64,000 nucleotides of DNA from Ignavibacteria bacterium (GCA_013298775.1 JAAFIV010000025.1:1-64000), one strand, 5' to 3'; numbered from the stretch's first letter, positions 36,939 to 46,922 are shown. Translations and numbers: made by a program. The notes: a model not told the origin generated them from the sequence alone.

Positions 36939-39900
36939 ATGCTTTTTCCTTCCCTCATGACTGTTTTCTCACGATGTCGGAGCTTTGCTTTGATGTGCGT
37001 ATTGCTTGCTGCGCCAGTTCTCATGCGCCCTCTGTGTTCATTTTCCCAAGCTGCCTTTCCTCTTCCGCTAACGCAGAAACACATTGCCATCAATAGCCAG
37101 TCGCCGCTTCGTTACACGGCTTTGGACTCATGGACAACGGAAAATGGCTTGCCGCACAATGCTATTTTGGATATGCGCCAAACACGCGATGGTTACTTGT
37201 GGTTTGGCTCGTTCAATGGCGTAGCACGATTCGATGGAAAAAACTTCCAGCTCATGCGCCGCTCCAATACACCTCTTTTTGGTAGTAATACTATTTCCAC
37301 GCTGTGGGAAGATATGCGCGGAAATCTCTGGTTTGGCGTGCAAGAAGGTGGCGTGGTTGTGCAAGCACCGGACGGCACAATGACGCGTCTTGATTCTCTC
37401 TATCATTTCAACGATAAAATGATTCGCGCATGGACGGAAAACCGCGTGAAATCTAGTCCTGAATACGGAACGGTGTATTTCTCCGCCAACAAAGGCGTGT
37501 ACGCAATCTCCCGCGACGAACTCCGTAAAACCTTTACCGTGCGCCGCGACAGCGTTTACAACCTCGATACTCCTGAAGTTTCACAAGATATGCTCTGCGA
37601 TAGTCGTGGCGGGATGTGGCTCGGTACGCGCATTGGCTTGTATTATCGTCCTTTGCGGCAGAACCCGAAGGATTTGCGCCGCTTCGACACAACAAACGGT
37701 TTACCGAATATCAGCGTAGAATGTTTGCACGAAGACCGCTCCGGCACGGTGTGGATTGGCACGCGGCGCGGGGTGTGCCGTTTTACCAATGGTCGCATCG
37801 TGCAAGATTCCGCGCTGCGCATCACCACGCCGATTCACGATATTGTAGAAGACCGCGCTGGCAATCTCTGGATTGGTGCGGATAACGGCGTACTCCTTTG
37901 GACAAAATCTGAGGCGCAGCCTAAACTCTACCGACTTTCAGCAGAAGACGGACTGACCGATAATTCCATTCGCACGCTTGCCGAAGACCGCGAAGGGAAT
38001 ATCTGGATTGGCACCTACTATGGCGGGCTGAACCGTTTGAAACGTGGACTTTTTAGCAATATCACCACCCGCGAAGGGCTGATAAATCCTATTGTGTATG
38101 CCAGTTTGCAAGCCCGTGATGGCGCAATGTGGGTGGCAACCTTCAATGGCGTTCAGCGTATTTTGCCCAACAAAACAGTACAATTCACCACGCAAAATGG
38201 CTTAGTTACGCCGCTTGCACGGGCATTAGCGCAAGACAGCGCGGGAAATGTGTGGGTTGGCACCTATGGCGCACTGCACTGTATCTCGGCGGACGGGCGC
38301 GTAAAAGCCTACACCATGCGCGACGGCTTGCTTGATGACCAAATTCGCTCCATTTGCGCCTTGCGCGATGGCAGTTTGTGGGTCGGCACGGTAAATGGTA
38401 TTAGTATTCTCAAGAATGGCGTATTTACAAGCTTGACGGCACAAAAAGGCGACATCGCTTCCAATAGTATTTTGGGAATTGTGCAAGACCGCGTTGGGAA
38501 CATCTGGGTAAGCTCAAGCGGCGGCGGCGTGGTGATGTTCCATGCAAACGGCACAACATCATTCCTGAAGGCGGGAAAAGATTTGCCCAGTGCTGATGCT
38601 TTCTGCGTGTCGGAATCGCCGAATGCGGATGAAATCTGGATTCCCTGCAATGGCGGACTCGCGCTCTGGAAGCAAGGAAAAACGACCATGTTCACGATTC
38701 ACGACGGTTTGCCCGATGAGAACGTTTTTCATATTCTCGAAGATAATGCGGGAACGCTCTGGATGACGTGTAATATCGGGATTTTTAGCGTCTCCAAGCA
38801 AGCACTCATGCGTATTGCGGCTGACCGCACGCAAAAGTGCCAATGCACGCTCTACACCCGCTCCGATGGCTTGCAGACCAATAGCTGCACCGTTCCCAGC
38901 TTTGCCACACGCACCCGCGAAGGCGAATTATGGATTCCCATGCTGAAAGGTATTGCTATCATCAATCCTTCAAAACGGCTTCAAAACGAGGTTGTACCGC
39001 CTGTCTATTGCCAAACGGTGATGACTGACACACTTGCACACACAATACACTCCACAGAACGCACCATTACTATTCCCACTGGTACAGAGCGGGTTGAGAT
39101 TCGCTACACTGCGCTCAGTTACACCGCGCCAGAGCTAATAGAATTTCGTTATATGCTGGAGGGCATTGATAAAAACTGGGTTTCTTCAGGAACGCGCCGC
39201 ACGGCGTATTACACCAATCTCTCGCCCGGACGCTATACGTTTCGGGTGATTGCGGCAAATAATAGCGGTGTTTGGAATACGACAGGCGACGCGCTTACGC
39301 TGGATGTGGAAGCATTTTTCTATCAAACATGGTGGTTTTACGGGCTTTTGGCGGCGGCATTTCTCGCGCTTGGTGTTGTGATTTTGCGCGTGCGGACGTG
39401 GCGTTTGAAAGCACGGGCGGAAATTCTCGAAAAAATGGTGCATGAGCGTACGCAACAGCTTGAGGCGCATTCGGAAGAAATTGAGCATCAGAATCACGAA
39501 ATCAAGCGGCAACTGGACATTCTCGACCATCAAGCGCGAGAAATTGAACTCGTGAATTCTTCCTTGAATGAGAAAAACCTGCATTTGCAAGAAGCAAACA
39601 CCACGCTGGAACACGCCAACACGGAAATCTCTCGGCAACAGCATATTTTGGAGGAGCAAGCGGCGGATATTGAGTTGGCAAATTCGGAATTGCAAGAGCG
39701 CAACGTGCAACTTCAGGATCTCAACCAAGAAAAAAATGAGTTTTTAGGAATTGCCACACACGACCTCAAAAACCCTATCGCAGCTATTCGCATGACGGTT
39801 TCGCTGGTACAACGCTATTACGACCGTATGTCGAAAGAAGACGTACTGGATAGATTGGAAGCCGTAGAAACCTCTGCCGAGCGTATGACAAGTATCATCA

Positions 39901-40469
39901 CGAATCTTTTGGACATTAACGCAATCGAATCTGGCAAACTGAATGTGAGCTTAGAGCAAGTAAACACGCTGGATTTGGCGAAACAAATTGTGGAAGAATA
40001 CCGCGAAAGGGCGAAAGCGAAAAACCTCACGCTCTATTTTTCATCCACCACAGAGCGCGTCGTTGCTCATGCGGACAGGAATATCGTGATAGAAGTTTTG
40101 GATAATCTTGTTTCCAATGCCGTTAAATACTCGCCGCATGACCGCAATATTTTTGTAAGCATTCGAGATTCCGTGCGTGAAGGACTACACGCCGAGAATG
40201 CTGCAACGCCCGATGTTTCCTATCTCCGCATTGATGTAAAAGACGAAGGTCCTGGTCTGAGCGACGACGATAAATCCAAACTCTTCGGCAAATTTATGCG
40301 CCTTTCCGCACGTCCGACGGGCGGCGAGCATTCAACGGGTCTTGGTTTGTCTATCGTCAAGCGCATGGTAGAAGCCATGAACGGGCGGGTGTGGTGCGAG
40401 TCGGAGCTTGGTAAGGGGGCGATGTTTTCGGTGGAATTGCCGTGTGGAGAGGGGTTGGGGAAGATGTAG
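36939..40469 (+). CDS. Sensor histidine kinase with two-component-regulator-propeller ectodomain
   Basis: About 1176 residues from the ATG at 36939 (36957 also possible). A signal peptide or first helix (FALMCVLLAAPVLMRPL) is followed by about 14 Reg_prop blades with the pattern DGYLWFGSFNGVARFDG / DRSGTVWIGTRRGVCRF (to about 690). Then come a Y_Y_Y domain, one membrane helix (WWFYGLLAAAFLALGVVIL), a long coiled coil (EIEHQNHEIKRQLDILDHQA) and the kinase: HisKA with His near residue 941 (ATHDLKNPIAAI), N box VLDNLVSNAVKYSP, G1 VKDEGPGL, G2 GLGLSIVKRM. In Bacteroidota such propellers often sense sugars. Unlike many hybrid relatives it has no receiver or AraC domain, so a separate regulator is needed. 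Confidence 0.92.
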   Translation: MLFPSLMTVFSRCRSFALMCVLLAAPVLMRPLCSFSQAAFPLPLTQKHIAINSQSPLRYTALDSWTTENGLPHNAILDMRQTRDGYLWFGSFNGVARFDGKNFQLMRRSNTPLFGSNTISTLWEDMRGNLWFGVQEGGVVVQAPDGTMTRLDSLYHFNDKMIRAWTENRVKSSPEYGTVYFSANKGVYAISRDELRKTFTVRRDSVYNLDTPEVSQDMLCDSRGGMWLGTRIGLYYRPLRQNPKDLRRFDTTNGLPNISVECLHEDRSGTVWIGTRRGVCRFTNGRIVQDSALRITTPIHDIVEDRAGNLWIGADNGVLLWTKSEAQPKLYRLSAEDGLTDNSIRTLAEDREGNIWIGTYYGGLNRLKRGLFSNITTREGLINPIVYASLQARDGAMWVATFNGVQRILPNKTVQFTTQNGLVTPLARALAQDSAGNVWVGTYGALHCISADGRVKAYTMRDGLLDDQIRSICALRDGSLWVGTVNGISILKNGVFTSLTAQKGDIASNSILGIVQDRVGNIWVSSSGGGVVMFHANGTTSFLKAGKDLPSADAFCVSESPNADEIWIPCNGGLALWKQGKTTMFTIHDGLPDENVFHILEDNAGTLWMTCNIGIFSVSKQALMRIAADRTQKCQCTLYTRSDGLQTNSCTVPSFATRTREGELWIPMLKGIAIINPSKRLQNEVVPPVYCQTVMTDTLAHTIHSTERTITIPTGTERVEIRYTALSYTAPELIEFRYMLEGIDKNWVSSGTRRTAYYTNLSPGRYTFRVIAANNSGVWNTTGDALTLDVEAFFYQTWWFYGLLAAAFLALGVVILRVRTWRLKARAEILEKMVHERTQQLEAHSEEIEHQNHEIKRQLDILDHQAREIELVNSSLNEKNLHLQEANTTLEHANTEISRQQHILEEQAADIELANSELQERNVQLQDLNQEKNEFLGIATHDLKNPIAAIRMTVSLVQRYYDRMSKEDVLDRLEAVETSAERMTSIITNLLDINAIESGKLNVSLEQVNTLDLAKQIVEEYRERAKAKNLTLYFSSTTERVVAHADRNIVIEVLDNLVSNAVKYSPHDRNIFVSIRDSVREGLHAENAATPDVSYLRIDVKDEGPGLSDDDKSKLFGKFMRLSARPTGGEHSTGLGLSIVKRMVEAMNGRVWCESELGKGAMFSVELPCGEGLGKM

Positions 40470-40510
40470 AAAAAACAATTCGCACACTCCCCAGAAGTAT
40501 TGTAATTTTG
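40470..40510 (+). promoter_or_regulatory. Putative promoter of the restriction-modification operon
   Basis: A 24-bp block starting AAAAAACAATTCGCACAC is followed 10 bp later by TAATTTTG (40503-40510), matching the TAnnTTTG -7 element. The same block with the same spacing precedes the methyltransferase gene at 45969. The -33 element would be the TTCG 20 bp before the -7 box (consensus TTTG/TTG). Confidence 0.6.
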
Positions 40511-40557
40511 ACCCTTACACTATTTCAACACACCGAAAAACAAGCAAACAAGCCACT

Positions 40558-41562
40558 ATGAGCATGAATATTCTTGACCGTTTAACGCGATTTGTCCGCG
40601 ATGTTTTCAAAACGAATCTGGAAATATTCTTGGAAGCATTGCGTTTAAGCCCCAATGCGCAAGGATATGTTAGCGGCTCAATTACGGAATTGCTCCTGAA
40701 ACAAACGATGGAAAACGAGTACGGGTGCGAGGTCCAGCGTATTCGTGAAAAATGGGAAGGGCGTAAGCATCCGAATCATCACGGGGATTTTTATATTCGT
40801 TTGCCAGAATCGCCTGCTTGGTATGTTCTTGAGTCGAAGGGCGTAAAATCAAACTCCGAGAAGTGGCATAAACTCTACAACCGTGATAAACTGCGTCAAT
40901 TTCTCGTGAATCATGCCGATAAAATACACTTCCTGACCAAAAATAACTCCCTTGAAACACAGATAGATACATGGATGCAGCAGAATTTACCACGTTTGTA
41001 TCAAGACCTTGCTGCTGATGTGTACGATTACGAAGAAGTTCAAAAATATCTGAAAAAACCACCAAAGCGTGAAACCGAGAAATCACGCGCTATTCAAGCA
41101 CTTGCGGCGTTTGACCGCGACACCCTGAACGCCATGATTGAAGAGCGTTTGCGCTATGTTCGCTCAAAAGTACAGGTGCTGGAAACGCACTTTGTTTCTG
41201 GTACGTCAGGCGCGAGCGAGCGCACACAAGCAACGCCGCGCAAAGACGAATTTAACGCCATTTCGATTGACATTTTCTTGCGCTATCCCGAACACAAATT
41301 TCTTTTTGCCAACCCGAAACATCTTGAATCTTCTGGCGAGGATGCCCAGCATTTGCAGCAAAACTACATTATGGGTTTTATTTTTTATATGCCAGAAGGC
41401 TCACCAATCCTGAATATTTCCGAAGAATGGTACGAAAATTTCCGTGATGTTGCCGACACGTTTTCGCCCGATGATGCCGTGAACGACGACGATATGCAAA
41501 TAGATAAACGGAGATTTATTGCCACCAACACCACAGAGGAGGCAAGCAATGATGCTCTTTGA
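40558..41562 (+). CDS. Putative restriction endonuclease, PD-(D/E)XK type
   Basis: 334 residues from the ATG at 40558. The N-terminal domain has a nuclease core: Glu44 in helix 1 (SITELLLKQTMENEYG), Asp77 (HHGDFYIRLP) and Glu92-Ser-Lys94 (WYVLESKGVK), an E...D...ExK arrangement. There is no helicase motif. The C-terminal ~120 residues contain IDIFLRYPEHKFLFANPKHL and a helical end. It overlaps the methylase-specificity gene by 14 bp, so the two are co-translated and most likely form one restriction-modification system. The recognition sequence and exact type are unknown. Without methylation data, enzyme activity is inference. Confidence 0.75.
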   Translation: MSMNILDRLTRFVRDVFKTNLEIFLEALRLSPNAQGYVSGSITELLLKQTMENEYGCEVQRIREKWEGRKHPNHHGDFYIRLPESPAWYVLESKGVKSNSEKWHKLYNRDKLRQFLVNHADKIHFLTKNNSLETQIDTWMQQNLPRLYQDLAADVYDYEEVQKYLKKPPKRETEKSRAIQALAAFDRDTLNAMIEERLRYVRSKVQVLETHFVSGTSGASERTQATPRKDEFNAISIDIFLRYPEHKFLFANPKHLESSGEDAQHLQQNYIMGFIFYMPEGSPILNISEEWYENFRDVADTFSPDDAVNDDDMQIDKRRFIATNTTEEASNDAL

Positions 41563-43588
41563 CGCACTGCCCAACGGATTTTCCGACGGGCTTTCTTCTC
41601 CACGCGAATTGCAAAAAAGCGACACGCTACTGCGCCGCTTTGAGGAAATTCATAACCATTTGTACGCAAATGACGGTTTGTCGCCAGAGCAAGCCTTGGA
41701 GGAAATGACAAAACTTCTTTTTTTGAAAATAGATGATGAACGCCGCAAAGCCCACCAATTCTATTGCGATGACGACGAATGGAGCAGAATAGCAAGCACT
41801 AATACCGCTCCCGCGCTCACCGAGCGTCTTACAACGCTTTTTGATGCGGTCAAGCAACATTTCCCCGACGTTTTTGACAGCAACGACCGCTTGAAATTGA
41901 GCGTGAATGCGCTTGCGTGGGCGGTTCGAGCCTTGCAGCATATTTCCCTTACCGATTCGGCAAATGATGCAAAAGGCTTGGCATTCCAGAAATTTCTTGC
42001 AAACCGTGATAAAGCTGGACGCGGACAGTTTTTTACGCCGCAGCCTGTGATTGATTTTTGTATTCGCATGATACGCCCCGAAGCGCATGAAATCGTGATA
42101 GACCCTGCTTGCGGAAGCGGCGGTTTTCTGCTTTCTGCGCTTGGTTTTCTTCGGAAAAATGCTCCAAGCACAGACACAGTGCGGTATGTCGCCGATAATT
42201 TAGTTGGCTATGATATTAGCGCGGGCATTGCGCGGTTGGCACAAATGCAGTTGTTATTGGAAACCGATACCAGTGTACATTTGCATTGCCAAAACACGCT
42301 TGAATGCTCGGCGGAAAGCATTATTGCGGCGCATCCAATAGCACAGGAACGCGGTGGATTCGACATTGTTGTCGCTAATCCGCCCTTTGGAACGATGGGC
42401 AAAATCACGAATCGCCGCATTCTCGCCACCTTTGAACTTGGGCATAAATGGACAGCGCACGGAAACGCCTTTCATCGTACAAGCGAGATTCTAAGCGGTC
42501 AGGTAACAGAAGTGCTGTTTGTTGAGCGGTGTTTGTCGCTTTTGTGCGAAGGCGGGCGCATGGCGATTGTGCTGCCGAATGGTCATTTTGAAAATTCTTC
42601 GCTTGCCTACGTGCGTGAATTTATCAAGCAAAAGGCGCAGATTCTGGCTATTGTTCACTTGCCGCAAGATACCTTTATTCCTTTTGGAACAGGCGTAAAA
42701 ACGTCATTGTTATTTTTAGAAAAATCAAGGAATGATGCGACTTCTAGGCGTGATATTTTCTTTGGCACTATCACGCAAATCGGGTACATGGGCAATAAAA
42801 ACGCCACACCAACGTACAAAAAAGACGCACACGGAAAACCGCTTCAAAGCGAGGACGGTGAGCCGATTCTTGAGGAAGATTACACCGCGCTTGCCGAAGC
42901 GTATCACGCAGTGCAGCGCGGCGAAAACATTGACCTCAACAACGCATATACACTCGCTTCGGAGCAATTAAACGGACGATTCGATTACGATTTTTACGCA
43001 CCGCACAACCGCGCACTTATCACGCATCTGCAGTCGAAAAATGCTGTGCGGCTGGGTGATATTGTTGATATTATCCGCGAGAAAAGTCCGCTCTTGCAGA
43101 ATGCGCAAGCACAGGTGGAATACCTTGAATTATCCGACATTAACACGAATTTTTTTGAGATTATCGCAACGACACCGTACACTGTCCATGAGCTTCCAAG
43201 CCGCGCCAGCTACGAACTCCGCGAAGGAGATATTTTGACGGCTGTGGCGGGAAATTCTTTGGGAACAAGCAACCATGCGACCGCGCTTGCTATGAGCGAA
43301 CACGCGGGCTGCATTTGCACAAATGGATTTCGTGTTCTGCGCAATCCTCGTATTGACCGTAATTATCTTTTGTGGTATCTCAAAACGGAGTTCTTCCTCA
43401 AGCAAGTATTCATGCTGCGTACAGGCGCGGCAATTCCCTCGCTTTCCGACGTAGATTTAGCGAATATTCTGGTCTATTTACCACCCGAAAAAGAAATGAA
43501 GAGCGTGGCAAGCAGTGTGCAGAAAGCCTTGCGCTTACGGGAAGCAGCGCGGGAAGAACTGCGGGCAATTCGGCTGGTGCTTGTGTAA
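41549..43588 (+). CDS. Fused N6-adenine DNA methylase and specificity (HsdM-HsdS-like) protein
   Basis: 679 residues from ATGATG at 41549, with GGAGG seven bases before. The HsdM N-terminal helical domain (1-140) and GRGQFFTPQPVIDF lead to SAM motif I DPACGSGGFL (185-194) and catalytic motif IV NPPF (277-280, VVANPPFGTMG). The last ~180 residues resemble an HsdS target-recognition unit: VRLGDIVDIIREKSP, YLELSDINTNFFE, LREGDILTAVAGNSLGTSNH, then a coiled conserved helix (EKEMKSVASSVQKALRLREA). It methylates adenine at a site chosen by its own specificity domain. Only one TRD is present, so it may act as a dimer. No hsdR is nearby. Confidence 0.88.
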   Translation: MMLFDALPNGFSDGLSSPRELQKSDTLLRRFEEIHNHLYANDGLSPEQALEEMTKLLFLKIDDERRKAHQFYCDDDEWSRIASTNTAPALTERLTTLFDAVKQHFPDVFDSNDRLKLSVNALAWAVRALQHISLTDSANDAKGLAFQKFLANRDKAGRGQFFTPQPVIDFCIRMIRPEAHEIVIDPACGSGGFLLSALGFLRKNAPSTDTVRYVADNLVGYDISAGIARLAQMQLLLETDTSVHLHCQNTLECSAESIIAAHPIAQERGGFDIVVANPPFGTMGKITNRRILATFELGHKWTAHGNAFHRTSEILSGQVTEVLFVERCLSLLCEGGRMAIVLPNGHFENSSLAYVREFIKQKAQILAIVHLPQDTFIPFGTGVKTSLLFLEKSRNDATSRRDIFFGTITQIGYMGNKNATPTYKKDAHGKPLQSEDGEPILEEDYTALAEAYHAVQRGENIDLNNAYTLASEQLNGRFDYDFYAPHNRALITHLQSKNAVRLGDIVDIIREKSPLLQNAQAQVEYLELSDINTNFFEIIATTPYTVHELPSRASYELREGDILTAVAGNSLGTSNHATALAMSEHAGCICTNGFRVLRNPRIDRNYLLWYLKTEFFLKQVFMLRTGAAIPSLSDVDLANILVYLPPEKEMKSVASSVQKALRLREAAREELRAIRLVLV

Positions 43589-43659
43589 ATACTTGTGTGC
43601 AAAAACATTCCTCCATCATCAAAAAAATATTCTCCAATCATTCTCAAAGGAGTTCTGCC

Positions 43660-45690
43660 ATGAAACGCTTTCTACCCTGTTTATTGCTTTTCTGCGTCCT
43701 TCTGCCGCGCTGCATATTTTCTCAAATGTCTCCGCCAGCGTGGAAATATCTCGGTCCGACAGGAGCAAACGTCTATCACATTGCAGCCTCAAATGATACA
43801 TTGTACGCAACGGTTGATAATGGGCGTTTTTTTCGCTGTGTCAATGCTGTGCAATGGGAAGAAATTACGGCGCTTGGCACGATTGTTCCCGCTTCTGGTT
43901 TGACGGTCACATCCAGTGGCAGTGTGCGAGCAGCGTTTCTTACTCCCGCCTTTCGGGGCGATGATTTTGGCGGTGCGGCATATTTCGCGACCTCGACCAC
44001 TGCTGGGCTTTCGTGGTCAAGGGTTCTCTTGCGGTGGAGTTACAATTTTTCGAGCAGAGAGCGAGCAATGGTCGGCATCGCAAGTGTTGGCAGCACTCTC
44101 CTCGCTCTTTCGCAACAAGGTGTGGTGAGCATCACGACGAACACCTTCTCATTTACACAGCCCATAATACTCTCTTCAACAACGCTTACCTGCATTGCTG
44201 CAAGAAATAATACCATTATTGTTGGCTCACAAGATTCGTCGCTGCATCGCTCGTTTGATGGCGGAAAAACATGGCAAAATATTCGCCTTCCATTCACGCC
44301 TCGCAGCCTTACTTTTTCCAGCAACGCAAGTGTCATTGCGGCTTCTGGGACGCATCTTTTTCGCTCTGACGATACCGCCGCAACGTGGCAACAACGCAGC
44401 GCACTTCCGACCAACGCTTCTGTGCAAGGATTGACAATCGTTTCTACGCCAGCAACCGTCTATCTTGCAACGCAGCAGGGCGTATTTCGCTCACAAAATT
44501 TTGGTCAAACATGGGAAGCCTTCAACAACGGTCTTTCAACGCGCCTTGTTGGGAGGCTCGTCGCCAACGATAGCGCGGCATTTGCATTTGTGCCGCATAC
44601 AGGGGAATTCCATCGCATTGATAATGAGCAATTTACTCCCTTTCGGCTCTCGAATGGTCGCACGGCGGCGTTTCTCGGAGCGACGGAATCACATCTCTGG
44701 GCAAGCAATGACAGCGTTTTATGGCGGTCTCGCAATGGGAAAGATTGGATAAATACAGGGGTTTTGCCGTGTAACACCAACAGTATTTCTGCAATAACTT
44801 CGCAGTATCAAGAACGTGAACTATACATTTCCACAGGAGCGGGATTGTTTCGGTCGAACAATATCGGGCAAACATGGGAACGCCTTGATTCCGCAACGCT
44901 CATAAATGCGCCATCGCTGGCTGTTACGGGTGATACTATGTGGCTAGGAAATTGCGAACAGGCACAATTCTCGTTAAACAAGGGGAGAACATGGTCAAAT
45001 GTGCGCTTAGGAAATCATCCAGGAAGCTGCTTATATCAGCTTTTAAGCCACGAGGGAGTTATCTTTGCAAGCGGTCTCTACTATGGATTGGATGTTTTTG
45101 ATGAGCCAATGCAATGGATGGCTCGCATCTTTCGCCTTAATTTTACCAGTCTCGCAAGCGGCTACCCACCTGAAGCAGTCGAATCTTCTGCGCTGTTTCT
45201 GGCTTCTCGAAAACGAGAATTACTACGAGCTTTCCGATTTGCTCAAGCCCCGATTGAGTATTTACCAAGCAACGGCAGTACATGGCGGCAATTCCCTGTC
45301 TTGCCGAGCAAGTCTGCGGTGGTTGTTGGTTTTGCTGCAAACAATAACAACATCTTTGTCGGCACAAATTCAGGGTTATTTGTCCTCAACGCTGTCTCAA
45401 CTTCTGTCCGCGAAACGGCTTCAACACTAGGCGCAATAATGCACACAGCGTATCCCAGCCCATTCTCCGATGACGTTACGATTGAATGCTTGTTCCCTCT
45501 GCAAACCCGATTGCGCCTCAGTATTCACAACGCTTTAGGGCAAGAAATAGCAATCCTCCACGACGGCGTTATCTCTTCTGGTAAATCCACCTTTCGCTGG
45601 AATGCACACGGGTTCCCGCAAGGCGTGTATTGGTATCGCCTTGCAAACGGGGCAGCAATGCAAACAGGGAAAATTATTCTGATGCGCTGA
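43660..45690 (+). CDS. Secreted beta-propeller (BNR/sortilin-like) protein with T9SS sorting domain
   Basis: 676 residues from the ATG at 43660 (AAAGGAG eight bases upstream; the frame upstream overlaps the methylase gene). The signal peptide is FLPCLLLFCVLLPRCIFSQ. The body is repeated BNR/Asp-box blades (SSLHRSFDGGKTWQNIRLP, HLFRSDDTAATWQQRS, GVFRSQNFGQTWEAFNNG, GLFRSNNIGQTWERLDS). The last ~80 residues (AYPSPFSDDVTIECLFPLQT ... FPQGVYWYRLANG) are a type A sorting domain for T9SS. Such propellers bind or process surface polymers, but no catalytic site is evident. It starts 71 bp after the methylase stop. Confidence 0.88.
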   Translation: MKRFLPCLLLFCVLLPRCIFSQMSPPAWKYLGPTGANVYHIAASNDTLYATVDNGRFFRCVNAVQWEEITALGTIVPASGLTVTSSGSVRAAFLTPAFRGDDFGGAAYFATSTTAGLSWSRVLLRWSYNFSSRERAMVGIASVGSTLLALSQQGVVSITTNTFSFTQPIILSSTTLTCIAARNNTIIVGSQDSSLHRSFDGGKTWQNIRLPFTPRSLTFSSNASVIAASGTHLFRSDDTAATWQQRSALPTNASVQGLTIVSTPATVYLATQQGVFRSQNFGQTWEAFNNGLSTRLVGRLVANDSAAFAFVPHTGEFHRIDNEQFTPFRLSNGRTAAFLGATESHLWASNDSVLWRSRNGKDWINTGVLPCNTNSISAITSQYQERELYISTGAGLFRSNNIGQTWERLDSATLINAPSLAVTGDTMWLGNCEQAQFSLNKGRTWSNVRLGNHPGSCLYQLLSHEGVIFASGLYYGLDVFDEPMQWMARIFRLNFTSLASGYPPEAVESSALFLASRKRELLRAFRFAQAPIEYLPSNGSTWRQFPVLPSKSAVVVGFAANNNNIFVGTNSGLFVLNAVSTSVRETASTLGAIMHTAYPSPFSDDVTIECLFPLQTRLRLSIHNALGQEIAILHDGVISSGKSTFRWNAHGFPQGVYWYRLANGAAMQTGKIILMR

Positions 45691-45730
45691 TAGCAAGAGG
45701 ATTGGCGGGAGTTCTGAGCCATTCAAAAAA

Positions 45731-45885
45731 CGTAACCGGTCAGGTCATTCGTCAAGGAACGCGGATTTAGAGGACTTTTGAGGACTGGTCAGGACTCCTG
45801 CACATTTTAAAATGCTCATTGCGTCCTCAAAAGTCTTCTTCAGTCCTCAAAATCCGCGTTCCCAAATCAAGACCTGACCAGTTAC
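45731..45885. repeat. Family C inverted-repeat element
   Basis: Ends CGTAACCGGTCAGGTC and GACCTGACCAGTTAC. Inner halves GGAACGCGGATTTAGAGGAC and GTCCTCAAAATCCGCGTTCC pair almost fully. The clearest C copy in the window. Confidence 0.85.
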
Positions 45886-45886
45886 C

Positions 45887-45927
45887 AAAAAACAATTCGC
45901 ACACTCCCCAAAAACATCGTAAATTTG
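45887..45927 (+). promoter_or_regulatory. Putative promoter of the methyltransferase gene
   Basis: The same 24-bp block as at 40470 (AAAAAACAATTCGCACAC...), followed by 9 bp and then TAAATTTG (45920-45927), a TAnnTTTG match. It begins directly at the end of a family C element. Confidence 0.6.
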
Positions 45928-45968
45928 CCGTTCTCTTTCATATATTTTTTCAGCAATTCTCTCCCCGA

Positions 45969-46922
45969 ATGGCTCTGCAACGACAACTAGAGCGTTTACG
46001 CGCTCTTGGCTTCAAAAAAGCACTTCAAATGAAGTGGGAAAATTTCCTTTGGACAAAACTCTTTTCCTTCGGAGAACTCTTTGGACTCAGCATTCTTCCC
46101 GCCCATTTTTACAGTCCCGTCCCCGATACCCGCATTTTGCGCCAAACCTTCAAACGCTGGTACACGCCGTCGTCGCTCGGTGGTGTAAAAATTGACGTGC
46201 CAATGCAAGAAGCATTTTTGCAAAGCCTCACACCCTACAAGCAAGAATGCGCCTCGCTTCCCGACTACAACGGCGTAACGCAGCGCGGCTTGGGCGAAGG
46301 CTACAACATCGTGGATGCGCACACGCTTTACCTCATGCTGCGCCACTTCAAACCCCGCACCATGATTGAAGTTGGCTCAGGCGTTTCCACCTTTTTTGCC
46401 TTGGAAGCATTGGCGAAAAATAATGTTGAAAATGGTGCGAATACTGGCATTACGTGTATTGAGCCGTTCCCGCGTCGTGGATTGGAAAAACTTGCCAGCG
46501 AAGGAAAGGTGCGCCTTACGGTGGAATTTGTGCAGAATGTGGATATCGAAACCTTCCAACAACTGGGCGAAAACGACGTGCTGTTTATTGATTCCAGCCA
46601 CGTTTTGAAAACCGATAGCGACGTGCAATATCTGTACTTAGAGATTCTCCCGCGCTTGAACAAAGGCGTGGTCATCCACATTCACGATATTTTCTTTCCC
46701 TACCCAACGCCCGAACCCGAAACCTGGATTTTCCGCCAACACCAGTTCTGGAACGAATCGCCGCTCGTACAGGCGTTTCTGGCGTTTAATCCCGCATTTG
46801 AGATTCTGCTCTGCGGAAGCTATATGCACCACAACGCCCCGAAGCCGCTTCAGAGCGTCGTTTCGGTCTATGACCCTGAGAAGAATTTTACGGGTTCGTT
46901 GTGGATTAAGAAAGTGTTGTAA
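45969..46922 (+). CDS. Class I SAM-dependent methyltransferase (Methyltransf_24-like)
   Basis: 317 residues from the ATG at 45969; the frame upstream crosses a family C repeat. SAM motif I is TMIEVGSGVSTFFALEAL (about 120-137), followed by GITCIEPFPR, the acidic NDVLFIDSSHVLKTDSDVQY, and GVVIHIHDIFFPYPTPEP. This pattern is shared with methyltransferases acting on glycans or small acceptors, often in surface polysaccharide loci. The N-terminal ~60 residues are basic and aromatic (KWENFLWTKLFSFGELFG) and may touch the membrane. Acceptor unknown. Its promoter-like block is shared with the R-M operon. Confidence 0.85.
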   Translation: MALQRQLERLRALGFKKALQMKWENFLWTKLFSFGELFGLSILPAHFYSPVPDTRILRQTFKRWYTPSSLGGVKIDVPMQEAFLQSLTPYKQECASLPDYNGVTQRGLGEGYNIVDAHTLYLMLRHFKPRTMIEVGSGVSTFFALEALAKNNVENGANTGITCIEPFPRRGLEKLASEGKVRLTVEFVQNVDIETFQQLGENDVLFIDSSHVLKTDSDVQYLYLEILPRLNKGVVIHIHDIFFPYPTPEPETWIFRQHQFWNESPLVQAFLAFNPAFEILLCGSYMHHNAPKPLQSVVSVYDPEKNFTGSLWIKKVL

